From AC-32 sp035518635 (lineage in GTDB: Bacteria; Actinomycetota; Thermoleophilia; Gaiellales; Gaiellaceae), in the NCBI GenBank assembly GCA_035518635.1, contig DATIXI010000055.1:1-64000 (forward strand): a stretch of 64,000 bases of DNA. The letters run 5' to 3'. The notes under the pieces are model-generated. The model worked only from the letters and a program-made list of their open reading frames with translations. It ran no database searches and had not been told where the DNA came from. Made by a program: the position numbers and the translations under genes. The first letter of the stretch is position 1. Every line of letters starts with the position of its first letter. Below are positions 34,159 to 41,709 of the stretch, one piece after another.

Positions 34159-34854
34159 ATGCACTTGGACGTGCCTGGAAAGGCGGTGGCGGAGTTCGTC
34201 GGCGCCTTCGCGCTGATTTTCGCCGGCGCAGGCTCGATCATCGCCACGCAGGGCCACGACCTCGTCGTGATCGCGCTCGCGCACGGGCTCGCAATCGGCG
34301 TGATGGCCTCGGCCGTCGGACACATCTCGGGCGGGCACTTCAACCCGGCGATCACGTTCGGGTTCCTCGTCACGCGGAAAATCAAGCCCGCGCTTGCCTG
34401 CGTCTACTGGGCCGCGCAGCTCGCGGGTGCCGTCGTCGCAGCGCTGCTTCTGAGCTGGCTCTTGCCGCAGCTCGAGGTCAACCGCGTCCAGCTCGGCGTT
34501 CCGGCGCTCGGGCCCGGGATCAGCAGCGGCCAGGGCATCGTGATCGAGGGCATCCTCACGTTCTTCCTGGTGTGGGTCGTCTTCGCATGCGCCGCCGACC
34601 CGGAGGGCGCGTTCCGGCTGGTCGCGGGGCTCGCGATCGGCTTCACGATCACGCTCGACATCTGCATGGGCGGCCCGTTCACGGGCGCCGCGATGAACCC
34701 GGCCCGCGCGTTCGGGCCCCAGCTCGTGCAGAACGACTGGAGCAACTGGTGGGTCTGGTACGTCGGGCCGCTGCTCGGCGGCGCTCTCGCGGCCCTCGTC
34801 TACGAGCTCCTCTACCTGCGCGCGCGCCGGCCCGAGGCCGAGACCGCCGGCTAG
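34159..34854 (+). CDS. Aquaporin (MIP family channel)
   Basis: A 231-residue six-helix major intrinsic protein. Both pore motifs are intact: N62-P-A (GGHFNPAIT) and N180-P-A (GAAMNPARAFGP), the second followed by the selectivity-filter R183. The pattern resembles the water-selective aquaporin/TIP branch more than glycerol facilitators, because the aspartate of GlpF (NPARD) is replaced by alanine (NPARA). A -10-like TAGCTT (34147-34152) lies exactly 6 nt before the ATG, with no ribosome site, so the mRNA is probably leaderless. Confidence 0.93.
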   Translation: MHLDVPGKAVAEFVGAFALIFAGAGSIIATQGHDLVVIALAHGLAIGVMASAVGHISGGHFNPAITFGFLVTRKIKPALACVYWAAQLAGAVVAALLLSWLLPQLEVNRVQLGVPALGPGISSGQGIVIEGILTFFLVWVVFACAADPEGAFRLVAGLAIGFTITLDICMGGPFTGAAMNPARAFGPQLVQNDWSNWWVWYVGPLLGGALAALVYELLYLRARRPEAETAG

Positions 34855-34885
34855 ATCCGGCCTCGCAAGGTGGTAGGTTGCCGCC

Positions 34886-35395
34886 GTGCTCCTGGCGGCG
34901 CTGACAACCGACGCCAAGCTCGGGCTCGGGCTGATGGCCGCCCTATTCGTCGGCTTCTCGCTGATCGTCGCCCTCGTCGTACCGCGCCGAAACCCTGACT
35001 TTCCGGGAAAGCGCCTCCCGGCCTTCGTCGTCGTGAGCGTGCTGCTCTTCGTCGGGATGATCTCCGCCGTCCTCGTGTTCGGCGGCAAGACGAAGGCCGA
35101 GACCGAGGCAGCGCGCGAGAAGATCGCGGTGGGGGAGACCGACTACGCGCTCGAGGTGCCGAAGACGACGGTCTCGCCCGGCATCTACACGCTCGAGGTC
35201 ACGAACTACGGTCAGATCCCGCACAACCTGACCGTGCAAGGGCCGGGCGGCAAGAAGAAGGGCACGAAGACGATCGAGCCTGGCGACAGCGCGAGCCTCG
35301 TGATCCACCTGCGCAAGGGCGACTACGTCTTCTTCAGCTCGCTTCCGGGTCAGCAGCAGGCGGGCGTGACCGAGACCGTCACCGTCTCCGAGTAG
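34886..35395 (+). CDS. Membrane-anchored cupredoxin-like protein without copper ligands
   Basis: A 169-residue protein with two N-terminal membrane segments (about 11-32 and 45-66) and a C-terminal plastocyanin-like domain. H113 (QIPHNL) occupies the first copper-ligand position. The second motif, normally Y-x-Y-x-C-S-x-P-G-H-x-x-A-G-M, reads YVFFSSLPGQQQAGV: Cys, His and Met are S151, Q156 and V161. It should not bind type-1 copper. The layout resembles cytochrome-oxidase-subunit-II-like or sulfocyanin-like membrane proteins. GTG has TAGGTT exactly 6 nt upstream. It follows the aquaporin gene by 31 nt. Confidence 0.82.
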   Translation: MLLAALTTDAKLGLGLMAALFVGFSLIVALVVPRRNPDFPGKRLPAFVVVSVLLFVGMISAVLVFGGKTKAETEAAREKIAVGETDYALEVPKTTVSPGIYTLEVTNYGQIPHNLTVQGPGGKKKGTKTIEPGDSASLVIHLRKGDYVFFSSLPGQQQAGVTETVTVSE

Positions 35396-35398
35396 CAA

Positions 35399-35418
35399 GG
35401 GCCCGGTCGCCCGGGCCC
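35399..35418. terminator. Bidirectional terminator hairpin
   Basis: GGGCCCGG and CCGGGCCC pair around a 4-nt loop, 3 nt after the cupredoxin-like stop and 12 nt beyond the 3' end of the convergent tRNA-Ser. It can serve both transcripts. Confidence 0.7.
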
Positions 35419-35430
35419 CTGTGAGTCAAG

Positions 35431-35519
35431 CGGAGAGGGCGGGATTTGAACCCGCGACGGACCTTTCGACCCGTACGCGATTTCCAGTCGCGCTCCTTAG
35501 ACCGCTCGGACACCTCTCC
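35431..35519 (-). tRNA. tRNA-Ser (anticodon GGA)
   Basis: An 89-nt class II tRNA with acceptor GGAGAGG/CCTCTCC, anticodon stem CGCGA/TCGCG around loop CTGGAAA, a long variable arm (TACGGGTCGAAAGGTCCGT) and T-arm GCGGG-TTCAAAT-CCCGC. GGA reads TCC and TCT. No CCA is encoded. Confidence 0.96.
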
Positions 35520-35598
35520 AGGCGGGAGCAGGGTACCGCGTCGACGGTCGAGGTTCGGCGCCGGGGAGCGGCCGCGTAGCCTGAGTCCGATCGAGTCG

Positions 35599-36111
35599 AT
35601 GACGCGCGTCCTCTATCTCCTGCGGCACGCGAAATCCAGCTGGGAGGACCCGAGCCTTCCCGACCGCGAGCGACCCCTCGCGCCGCGGGGCCGCAGGGAC
35701 TCCCAGCGGATCGCGAAGCACCTCGCCCGGCTCGAGATCGATCCCGAGCTCGTGCTCTGCTCGGACGCCGTGCGCACGCGCGAGACCCTCGAGCTCATCA
35801 GGCCGGCGTTGGGCGCCGCGGAGGTCCGGCTCGAGGAGGGGCTCTATGCGGCATCCTCCGACGAGCTGCTCGAGCGCATTCGTCTCGTGCCCGAGACGGT
35901 GACGTCGGTGATGCTGATCGGCCACAACCCCGGCATGCAGGCGCTCGCCCTCCTCCTCGTCTCGCGCGGCGCGGAGCTGGAGCGGCTCGAGGCGAAGTTC
36001 CCGACCGCCGCGCTCGCCACGCTCGTGTTCCCGAAGACGACCTGGAACGACATCGCGCCGGCCGACGCGACGCTGGCCGGATACGTCGTCCCGAAGCAGT
36101 TGCGCTCGTAA
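35599..36111 (+). CDS. SixA-like phosphohistidine phosphatase
   Basis: A 170-residue histidine phosphatase. The catalytic RHG-type motif appears as YLLRHAKSSWED, the exact SixA form, and the second catalytic His is in MLIGHNPGMQALA. SixA-type proteins remove phosphate from histidine residues of phosphotransfer proteins. The frame opens at 35446 over the tRNA, but ATG at 35599 matches the family start. It lies 79 nt after the tRNA-Ser 5' end, transcribed away from it. Confidence 0.92.
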   Translation: MTRVLYLLRHAKSSWEDPSLPDRERPLAPRGRRDSQRIAKHLARLEIDPELVLCSDAVRTRETLELIRPALGAAEVRLEEGLYAASSDELLERIRLVPETVTSVMLIGHNPGMQALALLLVSRGAELERLEAKFPTAALATLVFPKTTWNDIAPADATLAGYVVPKQLRS

Positions 36112-36161
36112 GACGCCGGCGACTGCCAATGAACCACGCGCAGCGATCGTAGGCTTGGGCC

Positions 36162-36338
36162 ATGCACAGGTGGGAGTACCTGGTCGAGTCCTCGACGATC
36201 GCGATCTCCGACATCGCCCGCCAATGCGATGAGGCGGGGGAGCAGGGGTGGGAGCTCGTTTCCGCCCTTGTGGTTCAAGAGACGTCCGGGCTCGCACGGA
36301 CACGCCTGATCTTCAAGCGGGCGAAGCCCCAGCGCTGA
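36162..36338 (+). CDS. DUF4177-like small protein
   Basis: A 58-residue protein, too short for many gene finders. It begins MHRWEYLVESS, continues with CDEAGEQGWELVSALVVQ and ends in a strand plus basic tail (RTRLIFKRAKPQR). This WEY ... L/C-x-x-x-G-x-x-GWELV layout is that of DUF4177 proteins, whose role is unknown. TAGGCT (36150-36155) lies exactly 6 nt before the ATG, the leaderless spacing, which supports its being a real gene. It is convergent with the hydrolase-like gene. Confidence 0.75.
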   Translation: MHRWEYLVESSTIAISDIARQCDEAGEQGWELVSALVVQETSGLARTRLIFKRAKPQR

Positions 36339-36359
36339 GCCGCGGGTACCGAGCCCTCG

Positions 36360-37118
36360 TCAGGGGGTGATCGGTGCGGTCCAGGCTGCGTTCCAGGTCT
36401 TGCGGTTGACGTTGCCCGTGACCGCGAGCCCTTTTTCGTTCTGGAACGCCTTGCAGATGGCTCGGCTGGCGGTGTCGTAGGTCCCGTTGACCGCGATGTG
36501 CCACCCGCGGCGAGCCATGCGCCGCTGCCAGACCTCGACGGCGTGTCCGGTACTGCCGAGCTTGAGGACGCCCGTGAACGGCGGCGGGTTGGGCGCGGCG
36601 CCCCAGAAGTCGTCGGCGGTCTTCGAGACGTCGATCGTGCGGTGGTCGTAGATGCTCGGGAGCGTCTCCGGATGGTCCGAGGATCCCCATTGCGTGGCGT
36701 CGGCGCTGCCAGTCACGCCGAACCCGCACGCGGACGAGCAGATGTGCTCCCTCCCCGTGTAGTGAGCCGTCCAGATGCGGACCTCCGACCGGGCGATGCC
36801 TGCAGCCTCGAGGGAGCCCATGATCTCTCGCCAGTGCGAGGTCGAGAAGTAGAGCACCGGGCGCCAGACGCCGGCCGCGATCCGCCCCCGTGCCCACTGG
36901 CCCGCGTGGGCATAGGACATGTCCCCGGGCTCGAAGTCCCCGGCGGTGCCGATGCCGGCGCCGATGGCGTCGATGCTCAGGATGCGTAGTCGCGGGAACT
37001 GCCGGCGAGCACGCTCGTAGTTCGCGTAGGAGCCGTTTGCGTACGCGGCTATCGAGTCGAACTTCAGGCCCCTGAAGTTTCTGGCGGGATCGCCTGCCGT
37101 GTCGAACATGATCCCCAC
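36360..37118 (-). CDS. Glycoside-hydrolase-like (GH25/DUF1906-type) protein with peptidoglycan-binding domain
   Basis: A 252-residue protein. Residues 1-175 (FDTAGDPARNFRGLKFDSIA ... RILSIDAIGAG ... WTAHYTG ... TQWGSSD) resemble a lysozyme-like TIM barrel of the GH25/DUF1906 kind. The C-terminal 70 residues are a PG_binding_1 repeat (LKLGSTGHAVEVWQRRM ... GTYDTASRAICKAFQNEKGL). No signal peptide is seen. GTG at 37118 is chosen because TATGGT (37125-37130) lies 6 nt upstream; ATG at 37109 is the alternative. A cell-wall role is likely, but catalysis is unproven. Confidence 0.72.
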   Translation of the reverse strand: MGIMFDTAGDPARNFRGLKFDSIAAYANGSYANYERARRQFPRLRILSIDAIGAGIGTAGDFEPGDMSYAHAGQWARGRIAAGVWRPVLYFSTSHWREIMGSLEAAGIARSEVRIWTAHYTGREHICSSACGFGVTGSADATQWGSSDHPETLPSIYDHRTIDVSKTADDFWGAAPNPPPFTGVLKLGSTGHAVEVWQRRMARRGWHIAVNGTYDTASRAICKAFQNEKGLAVTGNVNRKTWNAAWTAPITP

Positions 37119-37235
37119 CGGGTGACCATACCGCGATACAGGGCCCGAAACGCCCTTCGAGACCCTCCTTCGCATCCTGGTGCCGAGTCGAACGCGTAGA
37201 GTCGTCCTCAGTCCGACCGACGAAGGAGAGAAGCG

Positions 37236-38603
37236 ATGGGCATGTATGCAGTTGTCGACCCCGCGACTGGCGAGACGATCAAGGAGTACCCGACGATCAC
37301 TGACGACGAGCTGCGGGACGCAATCACCCGCGCCGACCAGGCGCACCGGGAATGGTCGCAATCCACGACTGTCGCCGATCGGGCCTCGCTCGTGCGTCGC
37401 GTCGGCGAGCTGCACTCGGAGCGGCGCAAGGAGCTCGCGGAGATCATCGTTCTCGAGATGGGCAAGCCGGTCGGCCAGGCTCGGGGCGAGGTCGACTTCT
37501 GCGCGTCGATCTACGAGTTCTACGCCGACAACGCGGAAGCGCTCATGGCGGACGAGCCGATCGAGCTCCTCGCAGGTGAGGGGTCGGCCGTCGTTCGCCG
37601 CAGCTCGCTCGGCGTCCTGCTGGGGATCATGCCGTGGAACTTTCCCTACTACCAGGTCGCCCGCTTCGCCGGACCGAACCTCATCATCGGCAACACGGTC
37701 CTGCTGAAGCACGCGCCCCAGTGCCCGCAGTCGGCCGAGGCGATGGCGCAGATGTTCGCCGACGCCGGCTTCCCCGACGGCGCATACGTGAACATCTACG
37801 CCACGAACGAGCAGATCGAGTGGGTGATCGCCGATCCACGCGTCCGCGGCGTCTCCGTCACCGGCTCCGAGCGCGCCGGGGCGGCCGTCGCAGAGATCGC
37901 CGGCCGGAACCTGAAGAAGGTCGTGCTCGAGATGGGCGGCTCTGACCCGTTCATCGTCCTCGGCACCGACGACCTCGACAAGACGGTCGAGGACGCCGTT
38001 GCCGCGCGGATCGACAACGCCGGCCAGTCGTGCAACGCCGCGAAACGGATGATCGTGATCGAGGAGCTCTACGAGCCGTTCCTCGAGAAGTTCACCTCCG
38101 CGCTCACCGCCGTGAAGCAAGGCGATCCGCACGAGCGCGAGACCGAGTGCGGGCCGCTGTCCTCTCAGGTTGCCGCCGATCGCCTCGAGGATCAGGTCCA
38201 GCGCGCCGTAGAGCAGGGCGCAACGGTCGTCGCCGGCGGCAAGCGCAACGGCAACTACTTCGAGCCGACGGTGCTGACGGACATCACGCCGGAGAACGAG
38301 ATCTACCGAGAGGAGCTGTTCGGCCCTGTCGCCCAGGTCTATCGCGTGAGGTCGGAGGACGAGGCAGTCGAGCTCGCAAACGACACGCCCTTCGGACTCG
38401 GCTCCTACGTGATGACGAACGACCCGGAGCAGGCCGAGCGCGTCGCGGACCGGATCGACGCCGGCATGGTCTACGTGAACATCGTCGGCGCAGACGGCGC
38501 CGAGCTGCCGTTCGGCGGCACGAAACGCTCCGGCTTCGGACGCGAGCTCGGCCGCTACGGCGCCGACGAGTTCGTCAACAAGAAGCTGATCCGCGTCAGC
38601 TGA
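37236..38603 (+). CDS. gabD: NAD(P)-dependent succinate-semialdehyde dehydrogenase-type ALDH
   Basis: A 455-residue aldehyde dehydrogenase of the short SSADH branch. Catalytic C266 (NAGQSCNAAKR) and general base E232 (VLEMGGSDPF) are present, with the cofactor segment IMPWNFPYYQVARFAGPNLI. It would oxidise succinate semialdehyde to succinate; other aldehydes cannot be ruled out. A clear ribosome site (AAGGAGAGA) precedes the ATG. The last 8 nt overlap the convergent isochorismatase remnant. Confidence 0.88.
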   Translation: MGMYAVVDPATGETIKEYPTITDDELRDAITRADQAHREWSQSTTVADRASLVRRVGELHSERRKELAEIIVLEMGKPVGQARGEVDFCASIYEFYADNAEALMADEPIELLAGEGSAVVRRSSLGVLLGIMPWNFPYYQVARFAGPNLIIGNTVLLKHAPQCPQSAEAMAQMFADAGFPDGAYVNIYATNEQIEWVIADPRVRGVSVTGSERAGAAVAEIAGRNLKKVVLEMGGSDPFIVLGTDDLDKTVEDAVAARIDNAGQSCNAAKRMIVIEELYEPFLEKFTSALTAVKQGDPHERETECGPLSSQVAADRLEDQVQRAVEQGATVVAGGKRNGNYFEPTVLTDITPENEIYREELFGPVAQVYRVRSEDEAVELANDTPFGLGSYVMTNDPEQAERVADRIDAGMVYVNIVGADGAELPFGGTKRSGFGRELGRYGADEFVNKKLIRVS

Positions 38604-39143
38604 GCTGCCTGCAGGCTGCCGCGGTCGTCACGACCTCCGCGAACTCGTCCTGGAGGTTGATGCCGGTCATGCGTGCGATCTCGGCAGCCGGCACCACCTC
38701 GCCATCGGGCGAGGTGATGTCGAACGAGTGGGTCGCGTCGAGGACGAACCACACGTCGTACCCGAGGTCGGAACCGACGCGAGCGGTCGTCTCACAGCAG
38801 AAGTTGGTCTGAATCCCGCACACCGCGATCGCGCCGATCCCGCGCTCGCGCAGCCAGGCGTCGAGATCGACATCTCCGTGAAACGACGAGTGCACCGTCT
38901 TGACGATGCGCAGATCGGGCTCGCCGGCGACGGCCTCTTTCAGCTCGAAGCCGGGCGTGCCGCGCTCGACGGTCCACCCTTCCAATCGTGCTGAACGACC
39001 ACGATCGGGTCGCCGCGCCGGCGCCACGCGGCAATCAGCTTGGCGACGTTCTCCTCGGCATGGGGATTGTCGCGGGGTCCGAGCGCCGGATCCTCGAAGC
39101 CGCGCTGGACGTCGACCACCAGCAGCGCACGCTGCCCGATCAT
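38596..39143 (-). pseudogene. Isochorismatase-family cysteine hydrolase, frameshifted
   Basis: Two frames together make one cysteine hydrolase of about 182 residues. The first half (MIGQRALLVVDVQRGFEDPA ... VVVQHD, from ATG 39143) contains the catalytic Asp. The second half (GTPGFELKEAV ... IVKTVHSSFHG ... AVCGIQTNFCCETTAR) contains the catalytic Lys and Cys but lies in another frame. The shift falls at about 38980-38990 and one missing base would restore H-D-S-E-G-W. TAGAGT lies 7 nt before the start. It is either a recent pseudogene or a sequencing/assembly error. Confidence 0.8.
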
Positions 39144-39241
39144 CGGCCCGACTCTAACAAGGTGGTCCCGGGAACCCTCGGTGCGCACGAGCTCGAGGCA
39201 TCCTCGGTGATGCCCCGAACTCGCGCTTTTGGCCTAGGGAG

Positions 39242-39328
39242 CGGAGGGGGAGGGATTTGAACCCCCGCGGGGCTTGCACCCCGAACGGTTTTCGAGACCG
39301 CCGCATTCGACCGCTCTGCCACCCCTCC
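39242..39328 (-). tRNA. tRNA-Ser (anticodon CGA)
   Basis: An 87-nt class II tRNA with acceptor GGAGGGG, anticodon stem GCGGT/ACCGT around loop CTCGAAA, a long variable arm and T-arm GGGGG-TTCAAAT-CCCTC. CGA reads TCG. It is divergent from tRNA-Ser(GCT) 79 bp away. Confidence 0.95.
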
Positions 39329-39407
39329 GGCGACGTGCGGGAGACAGGGTACCGCGCTCGGGGCACGGAAAGAGGTTGCCGGGTGGTCGGCTATCCTGTG
39401 GCGGTCC

Positions 39408-39499
39408 GGAGAAGTGGCCGAGTGGCTGAAGGCGGCGCCCTGCTAAGGCGTTAGGTGGGGAGAATCCCTGCCTCGAGGGTTCGAATCCCTCCTTCTCCG
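39408..39499 (+). tRNA. tRNA-Ser (anticodon GCT)
   Basis: A 92-nt class II tRNA with acceptor GGAGAAG/CTTCTCC, anticodon loop CTGCTAA, an extended variable arm and T-loop TTCGAAT. GCT reads AGC and AGT. No CCA is encoded. The 170 bp that follow hold no gene; an inverted repeat (GAGAGGGG/CCCCTCTC) at 39544-39588 may be a loose terminator. Confidence 0.95.
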
Positions 39500-39671
39500 C
39501 TCCGCGATCCCGGGGTCGCTATCACCCTTCCGGGGCATGGCCGGAGAGGGGTTTCTGCGCATGCTAAGCCTGCCGGCTCTCCCCTCTCAGATCCCGGCAC
39601 TGGCGTAGCTCGCTTCAGCGGCAACGAGGCGAGCTTCGTCGTTTCTGGAGGCGTTTCTCGATACTCCCCGC

Positions 39672-40670
39672 ATGCGCATCGGCCGGCGGGAAGTTGCGAT
39701 CACGAACCCTGACAAGGTCTTCTTTCCCGAGCCCGGGCTGACGAAGGGCGACCTGGTCGACTACTACGTCGACGTCGCCGATTGCGTCCTCCACCACATC
39801 CGCCGAAGGCCGTTCCACATGAAGCGGTACCCGAACGGCGTCGACGGCGACTTCTTCCACCAGAAGCGCGTGCCGCCGCACCCGGACTTCGTCGGCGAGC
39901 AGTTCGTCCAGTTCCCGAGCGGCCACTCGACGGTGTTCGCGGTGGTCGACAACCCCGCCGCGCTCGCCTGGGTGGTCAACCTCGGCTGTATCGAGCTCCA
40001 CACCTGGCACTCGCGGGTGGACGACATCGAGCGGCCGGACTACCTACTGATCGACCTCGACCCGAGCGAGGGCAACCCGTGGGAGTTCGTCCGCGAGATC
40101 GCGCTCGTCGTGAGGCAGGTGATGGACGAGCTCGGCCTCGCGTCCTATCCGAAGACGTCTGGCGCGACCGGCTTGCACGTTCTGGCGCCGATCCGGCCCG
40201 AGCTTCCGTTCCCGGAGGTCCGTCGCTTCGCGAAGGCGCTCGCGGAGGAGGTGGAGCGGCGGGTCGGCGACCAGGATGTCGCCACGACGACCTGGAAGGT
40301 CGCCGACCGGAGCGGCGTCTTCGTCGACTTCGGCCAGAACGCCCGCGACCGGACGATCGCCTGCGCATACTCGGTCCGCCCGACTCCCGACGCACGCGTC
40401 TCGGCGCCGCTGCGCTGGGAGGAGGTGACGCGCTCGGACCCGGCCCGTTTCACGCTGAAGACGATGCGGAAGCGGATCGACAAGGTCGGCGACCTGACCG
40501 CCGGAATGTGGCGCCGCAAGTCGAGCCTGATCCCGCGCTTCGAGCAGCTCGGGCTGGAACCGGCCGACCCGGAGAGGGTCGTGACGCGAACGCGAAGCTC
40601 GCGGCGCTGGGTCAGCGACCAGCGAGGAGCTTCGGCACGGTCAGGTCGCTCGCGCGGCGCGGGGGCCTGA
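39672..40670 (+). CDS. LigD-type primase-polymerase domain protein
   Basis: A 332-residue stand-alone version of the LigD polymerase domain, an archaeo-eukaryotic primase-like enzyme used in non-homologous end joining. Catalytic D128 and D130 are in LLIDLDPSEG, H110 is in CIELHTWHSR, and FVDFGQNARDRTI supplies the late region. GATACT (39660-39665) lies 6 nt before the ATG. The C-terminal 25 residues are basic and unconserved where the gene overlaps the convergent ligase by 59 nt. No Ku gene is in the window. Confidence 0.92.
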   Translation: MRIGRREVAITNPDKVFFPEPGLTKGDLVDYYVDVADCVLHHIRRRPFHMKRYPNGVDGDFFHQKRVPPHPDFVGEQFVQFPSGHSTVFAVVDNPAALAWVVNLGCIELHTWHSRVDDIERPDYLLIDLDPSEGNPWEFVREIALVVRQVMDELGLASYPKTSGATGLHVLAPIRPELPFPEVRRFAKALAEEVERRVGDQDVATTTWKVADRSGVFVDFGQNARDRTIACAYSVRPTPDARVSAPLRWEEVTRSDPARFTLKTMRKRIDKVGDLTAGMWRRKSSLIPRFEQLGLEPADPERVVTRTRSSRRWVSDQRGASARSGRSRGAGA

Positions 40671-41640
40671 CCTCGCGCCAGGCGCACGCCTCGGGGTCCT
40701 TGTCGGGGCGGAAGCGGATGAACCGCGTCCCGTGCCGGAAGCGGTTGCGCTCGAGCTTGTCGTAGCGCACCTCACAGACGAGCTTCGGCCGCACCGGGTT
40801 CCAATCGAGCTCCTTCCCGCGCGACCACCGGCTCTGCCCTCCGGGGATCCGGTTGTCGCTGACCAGGCTCTTCTGTCGCAGCTTCGGCAGCCTCTCCTCC
40901 AGCTCTCGGCGCACGGGCGCGGGGAAGCCGGAGCAGTGGCCGACGAAGTCGAGCTCGCCCTCGTCGTCGTAGAGCCCGAGCAGGAGCGTCGAGATCCGGC
41001 CTTCCGCCTTCTCGCTCCAGCGGAAGCCGACGATCACGCAGTCGGCGGTGCGGTACGGCTTGACCTTGACCACGCCGTCGCGCGAGCCGGGCAGGTAGGG
41101 CCCGCCGAGGCGCTTCGCGATCACGCCGTCGAGCCCGGCCTTGTCCACCCGCGGGAGCCACTTCTCGGCCTGCTTGCGGTCGCGCGTGGCCGGCGAGAGC
41201 TGGAAGCGCTTTGCCTTGTGCTCGAGCTCGCGGCGCCGCTTCTCGAGCGGCAGCTCGTGGGTCGGCGAGCCCTTCCAGAGGAGCAGGTCGAACGCGATGT
41301 ACTCGGCCGGGATCTCCGCGGAGAGCTTGCGGATCCGGCTCTCGGCGGGGTGCAGCCTGAGCTGGAGCGCGTCGAAGTCCAGCCGTCCCTTCTGGACGAT
41401 CACGATCTCGCCGTCGAGCGCGGACTCGGCCGGCAGGATCGCGCCGAGCCCATCGAGCTCCGGGAAGTAGCGCAGCAGCGGCCGCCCGTTGCGGCTCCAG
41501 AGGCGAAGGCCGCCGCCCAGGTTCTCGAGCACCCCGCGGAACCCGTCCCACTTGGGCTCGTACTGCCAGCCGTCGGCCTCGGGGAGCCCGTCCACGAGCT
41601 CGGCTTCCATCGGCGGGAAGGGCAGGTTCTTCGGCGGCAT
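40612..41640 (-). CDS. ATP-dependent DNA ligase (LigC/LigD ligase-domain type)
   Basis: A 342-residue ATP-dependent ligase. The adenylation motif is YEPKWDGFRG with nucleophile K30. Further nucleotidyltransferase motifs follow: ALDGEIVIVQ, IAFDLLLWKG, DGVIAKRLGG and DGVVKVKPYR. The OB-fold domain extends to the C-terminus. It would seal breaks, probably with the polymerase encoded convergently next to it. An upstream TTG at 41652 is a less likely start than the ATG. Confidence 0.93.
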   Translation of the reverse strand: MPPKNLPFPPMEAELVDGLPEADGWQYEPKWDGFRGVLENLGGGLRLWSRNGRPLLRYFPELDGLGAILPAESALDGEIVIVQKGRLDFDALQLRLHPAESRIRKLSAEIPAEYIAFDLLLWKGSPTHELPLEKRRRELEHKAKRFQLSPATRDRKQAEKWLPRVDKAGLDGVIAKRLGGPYLPGSRDGVVKVKPYRTADCVIVGFRWSEKAEGRISTLLLGLYDDEGELDFVGHCSGFPAPVRRELEERLPKLRQKSLVSDNRIPGGQSRWSRGKELDWNPVRPKLVCEVRYDKLERNRFRHGTRFIRFRPDKDPEACAWREVRPPRRASDLTVPKLLAGR

Positions 41641-41676
41641 CGCTGGGGGCAACGCTACCGCCTCGGGTTCCGCGCA

Positions 41677-41705
41677 TTGACTCGTGCAGCGGCCCGGAGT
41701 AGAAA
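41677..41705 (+). promoter_or_regulatory. Promoter of the first RCC1-PASTA gene
   Basis: TTGACT (41677-41682) and TAGAAA (41700-41705) are separated by 17 bp. GTG at 41710 would then be within a few bases of the transcript start. Confidence 0.5.
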
Positions 41706-41709
41706 GGTC

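Noticed and set aside
39544..39588. Inverted repeat just after tRNA-Ser(GCT), considered as an integration site scar
   Set aside because: No duplicated tRNA 3' end, integrase or mobile gene is present in the window; it may be only a loose terminator.
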